Shown: piece after piece, positions 52,816 through 60,420 of the stretch
Layout: every line of letters starts with the position of its first letter
How positions within the stretch are numbered: the first letter of the stretch is position 1
Position numbers and translations under genes: made by a program
The notes under the pieces: model-generated
What the model was told of the DNA's origin: nothing
The model's database searches: none
The model's input: only the letters and a program-made list of their open reading frames with translations
Assembly (NCBI RefSeq): GCF_001708505.1
Contig: NZ_CP015992.1
Coordinates: 1,364,001 to 1,428,000 of the forward strand
Reading direction: 5' to 3'
Source of the DNA: Pseudomonas sp. TCU-HL1
GTDB taxonomy: Bacteria > Pseudomonadota > Gammaproteobacteria > Pseudomonadales > Pseudomonadaceae
DNA length: 64,000 bases

Positions 52816-54408
52816 TCAGAAGCGGTACTTGAAGGTGAGGGCGATGTTGTCGCGGTCCGCGAGTGACGCGTTGTTGGCATTGCCGAGGTAGGCGCTGTAG
52901 AGCGCTTCAACCGAGAAATTGCCGAGGTAGCGCCAGTTGGTGCCGATGCTCATGCGGTCGTCGCCCTGGCCGTCGTTGATCGAGCCAAGCAGGGCGCTGT
53001 CGTGTTGCGCAGCGGTGCTGTAGGTGACCGGCACGGTCAGGTCCCAGCCGCTGAAGACGTTGTTGTAGTCGAACGAAGCCTGCACGGTGTATCCCCAGGC
53101 GTCGCGGTCCTGGACCAGCGTGTCGGTGCCTGCCAGGCTGAATCCGGGGAAGGGGCTGAAGGGTTCCGACTTGTCGTTGTCGAGCACGGTGTTGTAGACC
53201 AGCTCGCCGACCAGGGTGGTGTTGTCTGCGAAGGAGGTCGGGCCTACCACGTGGATCACCGACGTCTGTGCTTGCAGGGTCTCTGCACGCACCGCGCTGC
53301 TGAAGGCATTGGCGACCATCACTGGCTGGCCATCCCGGTAGCTCACCTCGCCGGCGAAGCTGGTGTCGCCGAGCACCGTGGCGAAGCTCGCGCCGTACTG
53401 GTCGATGTCTTCGAAGTAGCGGGCACGGTAGCTTCCCAGGTCCGTCTGGAAATCGAGCACCGGGGTCTTGGCGTGGAAGCGCGAGTAATAGAGGCCGAAC
53501 TCGGTGTTGTTCAGCGATTCGGCGGTGTAGGACAGGGCCACGCCGTACTGGCCACTGTCGGACGGTTTGTCGTCGTGCAGCCGGCGCAGGAAACCGCTGG
53601 CATCGTTGAAGCCGCCTTCGTCGATGAAGTCGGTGGTGGAGAAGTAGCTGCCGACTCCGAACAGCTCGGTCTTTTCCCATTCGTACTGGTAGTACGCCTG
53701 CAGGTTCAGGTCGTCGGTCAGGCTGTACTGGGCGAACACCTGGCCGACCGGCAAGAGGATTTCCTTGACCTCGACGCCGGGGCTGGTCGACTTGGTGGCG
53801 TCCACCGGGCTCTGTGCGGAGGAGATGCCCTGGTAGAACAGGCTCTCGCCCCAGCTCACCACCTGGTCGCCGACCCGCAGGTTGAAACTGTGTCCGGCGA
53901 GGTCCCAGGTGCCGTAGGCGTAGTAGTCGAGGAAGCGCAGGTCGTCGCGATGCTGGTCGATGGTTTCGTCGGAGAAACGATCGGGACGCGAGCACCGGCC
54001 ACCGGAGAAGCAGTTGGAGGTGCCGGTGCCGTTGTCGTTGCCCTGGTCGTACACCGCATCGTAGAAGCCGGTGGCGCGCACGAACACACCGAAGTCCTCT
54101 CGCCAGGCGGCATTGACTTCGGTGAGGAAGCTGGCGCGGTTGTTGATCAGGCTGCCGCGGTCGAAGGCGTTGTCGCCGTCGTTGCCGTTCGGGTTGCGCG
54201 CCTGCTCGCTCAACTGATGGTCGCGATCCTCCAGGCGCCAGGCCAGGCCGTAGCTCAGGGTGGTGTCCCAGTCGACCTTGATGTCGGGGTTCGGGTTGAA
54301 GCTCATTGCATGGCTCGGAGTGGCCAGCCCGCCCAGCAGGCCCACCAAAGCGAAATGGATCGCCCGGTCGAGCGGTTTTCGAGTGTTGCCGTTTGTTGTT
54401 CTTATCAT
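52816..54408 (-). CDS. DUF1302 outer-membrane channel protein
   Basis: 530 aa. A signal peptide (ending ...ATPSHA|M), then a beta-barrel-like sequence with alternating aromatic residues and a C-terminal aromatic end (LTFKYRF), as expected for outer-membrane proteins. The family start block DIKVDWDTTLSYGLAWRL is present. DUF1302 and DUF1329 act together in passage of hydrophobic substrates. The ATG at 54408 has GAGAGGGA upstream. It is divergent from the KstD-like gene over a 237-base region with a long inverted repeat. Confidence 0.9.
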   Translation of the reverse strand: MIRTTNGNTRKPLDRAIHFALVGLLGGLATPSHAMSFNPNPDIKVDWDTTLSYGLAWRLEDRDHQLSEQARNPNGNDGDNAFDRGSLINNRASFLTEVNAAWREDFGVFVRATGFYDAVYDQGNDNGTGTSNCFSGGRCSRPDRFSDETIDQHRDDLRFLDYYAYGTWDLAGHSFNLRVGDQVVSWGESLFYQGISSAQSPVDATKSTSPGVEVKEILLPVGQVFAQYSLTDDLNLQAYYQYEWEKTELFGVGSYFSTTDFIDEGGFNDASGFLRRLHDDKPSDSGQYGVALSYTAESLNNTEFGLYYSRFHAKTPVLDFQTDLGSYRARYFEDIDQYGASFATVLGDTSFAGEVSYRDGQPVMVANAFSSAVRAETLQAQTSVIHVVGPTSFADNTTLVGELVYNTVLDNDKSEPFSPFPGFSLAGTDTLVQDRDAWGYTVQASFDYNNVFSGWDLTVPVTYSTAAQHDSALLGSINDGQGDDRMSIGTNWRYLGNFSVEALYSAYLGNANNASLADRDNIALTFKYRF

Positions 54409-54507
54409 CGGGTCCCTCTCCGGGGAGTCGTGGCGCAGCCGCACGTGGACCACACCTGGGGGTTGGTTGAATGAGGCGGAGTGACTATGTGGTCAGCGCT
54501 GGCGGGC

Positions 54508-54580
54508 AACATCGTCCGAAGGGACTACGCGGCTTGGGCGAGCCGGTGCCCCGGTTCCGTTAGTCCCATCGGACGATGTT
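54508..54580. promoter_or_regulatory. Long inverted repeat in the DUF1302/KstD-like divergent promoter
   Basis: AACATCGTCCGAAGGGACTA (54508-54527) is mirrored by TAGTCCCATCGGACGATGTT (54561-54580) with one mismatch, spacer 33 bases. The outer parts are the same CATCGTCYGA / TCRGACGATG half-sites as in the palindrome at 44702. It is about 100 bases from the DUF1302 start and 66 bases from the KstD-like start. Confidence 0.65.
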
Positions 54581-54645
54581 GGCGCTCGAGGGGCTGCCGA
54601 GAATCGGCCTGGACTGCGCACACAGAACAACAAGGGAGCAACCCG

Positions 54646-56403
54646 ATGAGCGCGAACAACCTGCAATGGGACGACAGCTGCGACGTGCTGGTGGTGGGAT
54701 CGGGAGCCGGTGCCATGACGGCCGCGCTGCGGGCCCGCGACCTGGGTTCGACGGTGCTGGTGGTGGAAAAGAGTGACCGCTATGGCGGCACCTCGGCGGT
54801 GTCCGGCGGGGGAATCTGGATTCCCTGCAACCACCGCATCGAGGCCCTCGGCGGGCAGGATTCGGCGGAAGAAGCCATCGCCTACATCCGCGCCGTGACC
54901 CAGGGTGAAATCGACGACGGGCGCATCGAGGCGTACGTGGAACAGGGGCATCAGGTAGTGCGCTACCTCGAAGCCAACTCCCACGTACGCTTCGAGGCCC
55001 AGCCGCGCTACGCCGACTACTACCCGGAAGTGCCCGGCGGCAAGCCCGGCTACCGCTCCATGGACCCGCTGCCCTTCGATGCGCGTCTTCTGGGCGACGA
55101 GTTCGCCCGTATGCGTGAGCCTTCACCCGGCACCCTGATGATGGGCCGCATGACCATGACCATGAAGGAAGCCCAGGTGCTGCTCTGTCGCGGCCCCGGC
55201 TGGTTAGGCCTGACCCTGAAAATTCTCTGGCGCTACTGGCGGGACCTGCCGGGGCGCGTGCGCTCCAAGCGCGATCGTTTCCTGACCTTGGGCAACGCGC
55301 TGGTCGCCGCCCTGCGCCGCTCGTTGCTGGAACGCAATGTGCCGTTCTGGCTGAACTGCCGGCTGGAACGGCTGATCGAACAGGAGGGCAGGGTGGTGGG
55401 TGCCGAGGTTGTTCGAGAAGGCCGCCGCCTGCTGATCCAGGCCCGTCGTGGTGTGGTGCTCGGCGCTGGAGGTTTCGAGCGCAACCAGGACATGCGCAGC
55501 CAGTATCACCCGCAGCCATCCCGCAGCGCCTGGAGTGCCACTCCGCCGTACAACACCGGCGACGCCATTCGCGCCGGCCAGGCCCTGGGCGCCGCGACTG
55601 CGCTGATGGGCCACAGTTGGTGGGCCCCTACCACACACGTGGAGGGCGAAGAGAAGCAGCGCGCGCTCTTCGTCGAGCGCACCCTGCCCGGTTGCATGCT
55701 GGTGGATTCGGCCGGGCAGCGTTTCGTCAACGAGGCAGCGCCCTACACCGACATCGTCTACGCCATGTACGCCCACGACGGCAAAGGCGCCACCAGCGTG
55801 CCCTGCTGGCTGGTGTTCGACGCCGAATTCCGGCGCAAGTACCCCTGCGGCGCCTTGGTGCCGGGCTACGCCATGCCCGACAACCGCTTGCCGGCGCACC
55901 TGCAGGGCTACTTCCACAAGGCTGACAGCTTCGTCGAACTGGCCGGGAAGATCGGCGTCGACCCGACTGGCCTGTTGCGCACCGTGGAACGTTTCAACCC
56001 GATGGCCGAAGCCGGCCGGGACGAGGATTTCCACAAGGGCGAATCCCTCTTCGACCGCTACTACGGCGACCCGACGGTACAGCCGAACCCCTGCCTGGCG
56101 CCATTGCTGAAGGCGCCGTTCTACGCGGTGAAAGTCGACGCTGGCGACATCGGCACCAAGGGTGGATTGCTTACCGATGTCCATGCCCGTGTGCTGCGCG
56201 ACGATCGCACCCCCATCGCCGGGCTCTACGCCATTGGTAACAGCGCCGCCTCCATGATGGGCCGCACCTATCCGGGCGCCGGCTCCACTATCGGCCCGGC
56301 GATGGTTTTCGGCTTCCTCGCGGCCAGCCATATACATGATGGGGAGCAGAAAGCGGTGGGGGCGAATTCATCCGCGAAACAGGCCGAAGGCCTGCCCAAT
56401 TGA
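54646..56403 (+). CDS. FAD-dependent dehydrogenase, KstD-like (3-ketosteroid Delta1-dehydrogenase family)
   Basis: 585 aa. The N-terminal FAD site reads VLVVGSGAGAMTAALRA and VEKSDRYGGTSAVSGGGIWIP. The C-terminal catalytic segment is IGNSAASMMGRTYPGAGSTIGPAM, where Tyr and Gly of YPGAG (about 542-546) match the active-site Tyr/Gly of KstD. It would introduce a C1-C2 double bond next to a 3-keto group. KstD and KshA together open ring B of steroids, and both types occur here. The ATG at 54646 follows AAGGGAG. The last ~16 residues (AVGANSSAKQAEGLPN) are encoded by REP-like DNA and look like a secondary extension. Confidence 0.85.
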   Translation: MSANNLQWDDSCDVLVVGSGAGAMTAALRARDLGSTVLVVEKSDRYGGTSAVSGGGIWIPCNHRIEALGGQDSAEEAIAYIRAVTQGEIDDGRIEAYVEQGHQVVRYLEANSHVRFEAQPRYADYYPEVPGGKPGYRSMDPLPFDARLLGDEFARMREPSPGTLMMGRMTMTMKEAQVLLCRGPGWLGLTLKILWRYWRDLPGRVRSKRDRFLTLGNALVAALRRSLLERNVPFWLNCRLERLIEQEGRVVGAEVVREGRRLLIQARRGVVLGAGGFERNQDMRSQYHPQPSRSAWSATPPYNTGDAIRAGQALGAATALMGHSWWAPTTHVEGEEKQRALFVERTLPGCMLVDSAGQRFVNEAAPYTDIVYAMYAHDGKGATSVPCWLVFDAEFRRKYPCGALVPGYAMPDNRLPAHLQGYFHKADSFVELAGKIGVDPTGLLRTVERFNPMAEAGRDEDFHKGESLFDRYYGDPTVQPNPCLAPLLKAPFYAVKVDAGDIGTKGGLLTDVHARVLRDDRTPIAGLYAIGNSAASMMGRTYPGAGSTIGPAMVFGFLAASHIHDGEQKAVGANSSAKQAEGLPN

Positions 56404-56443
56404 CCCTGTTGGGGCCGCTACGCGGCCCTTTCCTCGCTGCCCC

Positions 56444-56507
56444 GTAGGGTGCGCTGTGCGCACCGGAACACTTGCACGGGTTTTTTGGTGCGCACGGCGC
56501 ACCCTAC
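56444..56507. repeat. Dispersed GTAGGGTGCGC palindrome before the second SDR
   Basis: GTAGGGTGCGCTGTGCGCACC and GGTGCGCACGGCGCACCCTAC are inverted copies with 22 bases between. It ends 16 bases before the SDR start, so any SDR transcript from upstream must pass this hairpin. Confidence 0.8.
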
Positions 56508-56523
56508 CTATCCAGGAGTACCC

Positions 56524-57402
56524 ATGACTACACGCCAACCCCCTATCGCCCTGGTCACCGGCGCCAGCCGAGGCGTCGGCAAGGGCATCGCCATCGCCCT
56601 GGGCGCGGCCGGCATGACCGTCTACCTCAGCGGCCGTTCCAGCACCGAAAGCAACAGCCGCCTGCGCGGCCAACTGTTGCCAGGTAGTCTGGCGGAAACT
56701 GCTGAAGCGGTGACCCGCGCCGGCGGAGTGGGCATCGCCGTGCACTGCGACCATCGTGACGACGAGCAGGTGCGCGCACTCTTTGCCCGTATCGAACGGG
56801 AGCAGGGCCGTCTGGACCTGCTGGTGAACAACGCGGCCTTCCTTCACGAGAACCTGATCGACCCGGGCCCCTTCTGGGCGAAACCGCTGGAGCTGGTGGA
56901 CATCCTCGACATCGGCCTGCGCTCGGCCTACGTCGCCAGCTACCACGCGGCGCCTTTGCTGGTGCGCAATGGCAGCGGCCTGATTGCCTTCGTGTCCTCC
57001 TATGGCGCCGGTTGCTACATGCATGGCCCGGCCTACGGCGCGCAGAAGAGCGGCGTCGACAAGTTCGCCGCGGACATGGCGGTGGATTTCGAAGGCACGG
57101 GCGCCAGCGCCGTTTCCCTCTGGCTGGGACCGCAGCGCACCGAGCGCACCGCCATCGCCGGCCAGGCCCGCGCCGAGCAGTACGAGGCCTTCCTGGCCAT
57201 GGCGGAGACGCCGGAATTCAACGGCCGCGTCATCCACGCCCTGCTCAACGACCCGCAGCTTCCCAGCCTGTCCGGCCAGACCCTGGTGACCGCGGAACTG
57301 GCTCAGGGCTATGGCATCAGCGAAGCCGAGGGCCGCCAGCCTCCGTCCTATCGCGAGATGCTCGGCAGCCCGCGCCAGCAGCACCCGGCGCGGGTGATCT
57401 GA
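56524..57402 (+). CDS. Short-chain dehydrogenase/reductase (second in the cluster)
   Basis: 292 aa. Cofactor motif VTGASRGVGKGIA (11-23), LLVNNAAFLH, catalytic Ser in AFVSSYGAG and YGAQK as the YxxxK equivalent. The length exceeds the minimal SDR by an extra segment near 45-65 (SNSRLRGQLLPGSLAET) and a C-terminal tail (SYREMLGSP). CCAGGAG lies ahead of the ATG. Same direction as the KstD-like gene, 120 bases downstream, separated by a palindromic repeat. Its role in the pathway is inferred from position only. Confidence 0.85.
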   Translation: MTTRQPPIALVTGASRGVGKGIAIALGAAGMTVYLSGRSSTESNSRLRGQLLPGSLAETAEAVTRAGGVGIAVHCDHRDDEQVRALFARIEREQGRLDLLVNNAAFLHENLIDPGPFWAKPLELVDILDIGLRSAYVASYHAAPLLVRNGSGLIAFVSSYGAGCYMHGPAYGAQKSGVDKFAADMAVDFEGTGASAVSLWLGPQRTERTAIAGQARAEQYEAFLAMAETPEFNGRVIHALLNDPQLPSLSGQTLVTAELAQGYGISEAEGRQPPSYREMLGSPRQQHPARVI

Positions 57403-57430
57403 TTGCCCTATGCTCGGGGGTGATGATCCT

Positions 57431-57528
57431 GTGGGGGCGAAGTCATTCGCTAAGGGCTGCGTAGCAGTCCCATGCGATTTTGCAGGGCAGGCCAGCGGTC
57501 TGTATAGCGAATGAGTTCGTCCCCACCA
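57431..57528. repeat. REP-type palindromic pair
   Basis: GTGGGGGCGAAGTCATTCGC at the left, GCGAATGAGTTCGTCCCCACC at the right, with two small inner hairpins (GGGCTGCGTAGCAGTCCC and GCAGGGCAGGCC...). The layout is as at 10046-10141. Confidence 0.7.
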
Positions 57529-57592
57529 CAAACCGAAAGCGTTGATTCACCCTGCCCGCAACACCCGAATCCCCTTGCTGCGGAGCCTCCTC

Positions 57593-57916
57593 ATGTACCA
57601 GAAGACCCTTATCGCCGGTTGAGGCGACATGGACTTCAACTCCCACATGCGCAATACCGCCTACCTCGATAAGTCCGCCGACGTGCGCATGATGTACTTC
57701 GCCCACCGTGGATTCCCCATGTCCGAGTTCCGCCGTTTGCGCCTGGGGCCGGTCGTGATGAAGGACGAGATCGAGTACTTCCGCGAATGCCACCTGCTCG
57801 CCGCGCTGTCCCACAGCAGCGATTTCGCGGTGGGTTGCTACTGCGAGGACGAAAGCCGCTGCCACCGTTCCTTGTTGCGCCAATTGTTCAGCGAGCGGGG
57901 CGCCGTTATCAGGTAA
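57593..57916 (+). pseudogene. Chimeric pseudogene: thioesterase 5' part with in-frame TGA joined to DUF488-like 3' part
   Basis: From the ATG at 57593 the frame reads MYQKTLIAG, then TGA (57620-57622) where thioesterases of this type have Trp (IAGWGDMDFNSHM). The hotdog 4HBT-type sequence continues in the same frame (GDMDFNSHMRNTAYLDKSAD ... VMKDEIEYFREC) to about 57799. It then changes abruptly to DFAVGCYCEDESRCHRSLLR, a C-terminal block of DUF488-type proteins with its CYC..CHRS cysteines. So two genes seem to have been fused by a deletion, and the first also has a nonsense codon. A 95-aa product from the ATG at 57629 is possible but would be incomplete in both parts. Confidence 0.75.
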
Positions 57917-58081
57917 CCCTCCGCCGTCGACTTCCCTCTGGCGGCCATTCGACCAAAGGCGCAAAATCGCGCCCCGTCGACGGAAGGCGCTGAGTATTTC
58001 AGCGCCTTCATTCCTATACTTTGCAGGTATGGGTCCTACGCTTCATTTCCTCTTTTCTTCTTTTTCGTTACTGGACGCATC

Positions 58082-59029
58082 GTGAAAATTCGTAGTTCGA
58101 TCGCCAAGCTGTTCGTCCTTGGTTCCTGCCTGTTCGTCCTTGCAGGTTCGCCAGTCCAAGCCCAGGAACTGCCGTTGCCGGTACGCGATCCGGCGCAACT
58201 GCACCTGGCCTCCGGCAGCGTCCTGCTGCTGGACCTCAAGACCGACAAGGTCCTTTATTCCCGCAACTCCGACCGGGTTGCACCCATCGCCTCCGTGACT
58301 AAGCTGATGACCGCCATGGTGGTGCTGGAAGCCAGGCAGCCGATGGACGAGATCCTCACCGTGACCATCCGCGACAACCCGGATATGAAAGGGGTGTATT
58401 CGCGCGTGCGTGTGGGTAGTCAGGTGAGTCGCCACGAGATGCTGCTGATGACCCTGATGTCGTCCGAAAACCGCGCGGCCACTGCCCTGGCCCACGCCTA
58501 TCCGGGCGGCTACTCCGCGTTCATCAAGGCGATGAACGCCAAGGCCCGCGCGCTTGGAATGACCAGCACCCGTTACGTCGAGCCCACCGGCCTGTCGCTG
58601 CACAACGTCTCCAGCGCCCACGACCTGGTGGTGCTGCTCAAGGAGGCGCGCAAGTACCCGATGCTGAGCCAGCTCAGCACCACTCGGGAAAAGACCGTGA
58701 CCTTTGTCAAACCGCGCTACAGCCTGGGCTTCCGCAACACCAACAACCTGGTGCGCAAGGCTGACTGGAGCATCCAGCTGACCAAGACCGGTTTCACCGA
58801 CGAAGCTGGCCACTGCCTGGTGATGCTGACCCACATGAACGGCCGCCCCGTGGCCATGGTGCTGCTGGATGCCTTCGGCAAATACACCCATGTGGCCGAC
58901 GCCACTCGCATGCGCCGCTGGCTGGAAACCGGCAAGAGCGGTCCGGTACCGGCAGCGGCGAAGAACTACCGCCAGTACAAGGACCGCCAATTGCCCCAGG
59001 CGACGGTGCAGAACAGCGCGAATCCCTGA
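58082..59029 (+). CDS. pbpG: D-alanyl-D-alanine endopeptidase (PBP7/8 type)
   Basis: 315 aa with a GTG start. Signal peptide ending ...AGSPVQA|Q places it in the periplasm. The penicillin-binding motifs are S71-V-T-K74, S128-E-N130 and K235-T-G237, the set for low-molecular-mass class C PBPs. It cleaves cross-links in peptidoglycan (DD-endopeptidase). The length matches E. coli PBP7. Single gene with a strong terminator 21 bases after its stop. Confidence 0.93.
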   Translation: MKIRSSIAKLFVLGSCLFVLAGSPVQAQELPLPVRDPAQLHLASGSVLLLDLKTDKVLYSRNSDRVAPIASVTKLMTAMVVLEARQPMDEILTVTIRDNPDMKGVYSRVRVGSQVSRHEMLLMTLMSSENRAATALAHAYPGGYSAFIKAMNAKARALGMTSTRYVEPTGLSLHNVSSAHDLVVLLKEARKYPMLSQLSTTREKTVTFVKPRYSLGFRNTNNLVRKADWSIQLTKTGFTDEAGHCLVMLTHMNGRPVAMVLLDAFGKYTHVADATRMRRWLETGKSGPVPAAAKNYRQYKDRQLPQATVQNSANP

Positions 59030-59050
59030 TTGGGGCAAACCGGTATCCCG

Positions 59051-59085
59051 TGAAAAAGCCAGCCGTCACCAGGCTGGCTTTTTCA
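59051..59085. terminator. Bidirectional terminator between pbpG and the MFS gene
   Basis: TGAAAAAGCCAGCC / GGCTGGCTTTTTCA, a 14-bp stem with a 7-base loop. Confidence 0.85.
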
Positions 59086-59112
59086 TTTCCGGCTGGTCGG
59101 CGCGGGGCGCTA

Positions 59113-60378
59113 TCAGGCCTGCGCCACTGCCTCGCCTGACGGGCTGCCGATGCGTGTACGCACTGCCCGGTGCAGCAGGCTGGAGACCATGAAACCGATC
59201 ACCGCCAGCACGCTCATGAGCCCGAACACATAGGTGTAGCCCTGCTCGCCCGGGAAGTGGTCGAGGATGGCGCCGTAGATGACATACGCGAACATGCCGG
59301 GTGCGTAGCCGATCAGGCAGCCGATGCCGAAGGCGGAGCCTGTGATGCGCGAGGGAATGCCGACCTCGCTCATGGGGGCCCAGAACACGCCACGCATGGT
59401 GAAGACGATCAGCGCGAACGACAGGGTGGCGGCCATCCCGGCATAGATGAAGCTTTCCCCTTTGGGAATCGTGAGAATCACCGCCATGACTGGCAGTAGT
59501 GCCAGGAATGCCCACTTCAGGTAGCGGCTCGGGCTCTGGAAGCCTTTGTCCGCCATGAAACCACCGGCCGGACCGCCGAGCACCTTGAGGAAATACTGGT
59601 TGATGATCCCGTAGGCACCGACCAGCGCGACCGGCAATTGGTACATGTCCTTCAGGTAGGGGATGAAGTAGGTCAGGCCGCAGTAGACGATGTAGACCAT
59701 GAAGACGTTGAGGCTGACCAGCCAGATGCCCGGTACTCGCACGGCTTCCAGCAGGCCGGTCAGGCCGATGGTTTCTGTGCTGGCGGGACCTTTCCGGCTT
59801 TCCTTGAGCAAGAACCAGGTGAGCAGGCCGGCGCCGATATCGATCACCGAGTAGAACAGGATGGCGGACTTCAGGCCGGCTTCGCCGGAGCCCATGGCGA
59901 CGAACACGCCCAGGGCGGAGAAGGCCACCAGGGTATCGACGACGCCGCGGCCGCCTTCCAGGAAACCGAACATCCGTCCTTGCTCGGTATCGTCGCCCAG
60001 GTTGCGAATGGCCTTGAGCAATGCGGGCCAGTAGATGCAGTCGGCGCAGATGGCGAACAGGCTGAACACAATCAGCAACTGGCTGTAGCCGGGGAAGGTC
60101 GCCAGGTAAAGACCCAGCGCGCCGGTGCCGATCAGGCCCAGCGGGATCAGTTTGCGGGTGTCGAAGCGATCCGCCAGGAAACCACCGACCACGAACAGGG
60201 CGGTGGCGATGATGGCGTTCGCGCTGAGCAGGGTACCGATCTCGGTGTGGCTCAGGCCCATGTGTTCCTGCATGGGCACGTAGAAGGCGTCTTTCAGGTT
60301 GGCGAGCTTGTAGATGGTGCCGCCGCCGAGGACGAGGATCAGGAATCTGAGCCACTTGGCCTTAGCCTGTGCTGTCAT
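59113..60378 (-). CDS. MFS transporter, YihN-like
   Basis: 421 aa with about 12 membrane helices. The opening FLILVLGGGTIYKLANLKDAFYVPMQEHMGLS, the EQGRMFGFLEGGRGVVDTLVAFSAL block and LPVALVGAYGIINQYFLK are very close to E. coli YihN, a predicted transporter from the sulfoquinovose region. The substrate here is unknown, and the adjacent TIM-barrel isomerase suggests a sugar or polyol. The ATG at 60378 follows GGAGAA. A 7-residue upstream extension is less likely. It follows the TIM-barrel gene by 42 bases in the same direction. Confidence 0.85.
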   Translation of the reverse strand: MTAQAKAKWLRFLILVLGGGTIYKLANLKDAFYVPMQEHMGLSHTEIGTLLSANAIIATALFVVGGFLADRFDTRKLIPLGLIGTGALGLYLATFPGYSQLLIVFSLFAICADCIYWPALLKAIRNLGDDTEQGRMFGFLEGGRGVVDTLVAFSALGVFVAMGSGEAGLKSAILFYSVIDIGAGLLTWFLLKESRKGPASTETIGLTGLLEAVRVPGIWLVSLNVFMVYIVYCGLTYFIPYLKDMYQLPVALVGAYGIINQYFLKVLGGPAGGFMADKGFQSPSRYLKWAFLALLPVMAVILTIPKGESFIYAGMAATLSFALIVFTMRGVFWAPMSEVGIPSRITGSAFGIGCLIGYAPGMFAYVIYGAILDHFPGEQGYTYVFGLMSVLAVIGFMVSSLLHRAVRTRIGSPSGEAVAQA

Positions 60379-60420
60379 TTTTGTTCTCCACAGTATCAAG
60401 GGTGAATTGCTGCCGGCGGG

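Noticed and set aside
53002..54474. 490-aa plus-strand frame opposite the DUF1302 gene
   Set aside because: Shadow frame. The minus-strand protein has a signal peptide, barrel pattern and aromatic C-terminus.
57787..57993. 68-aa frame overlapping the pseudogene end
   Set aside because: Wrong frame relative to the DUF488-like block. Arg/Pro-rich shadow.
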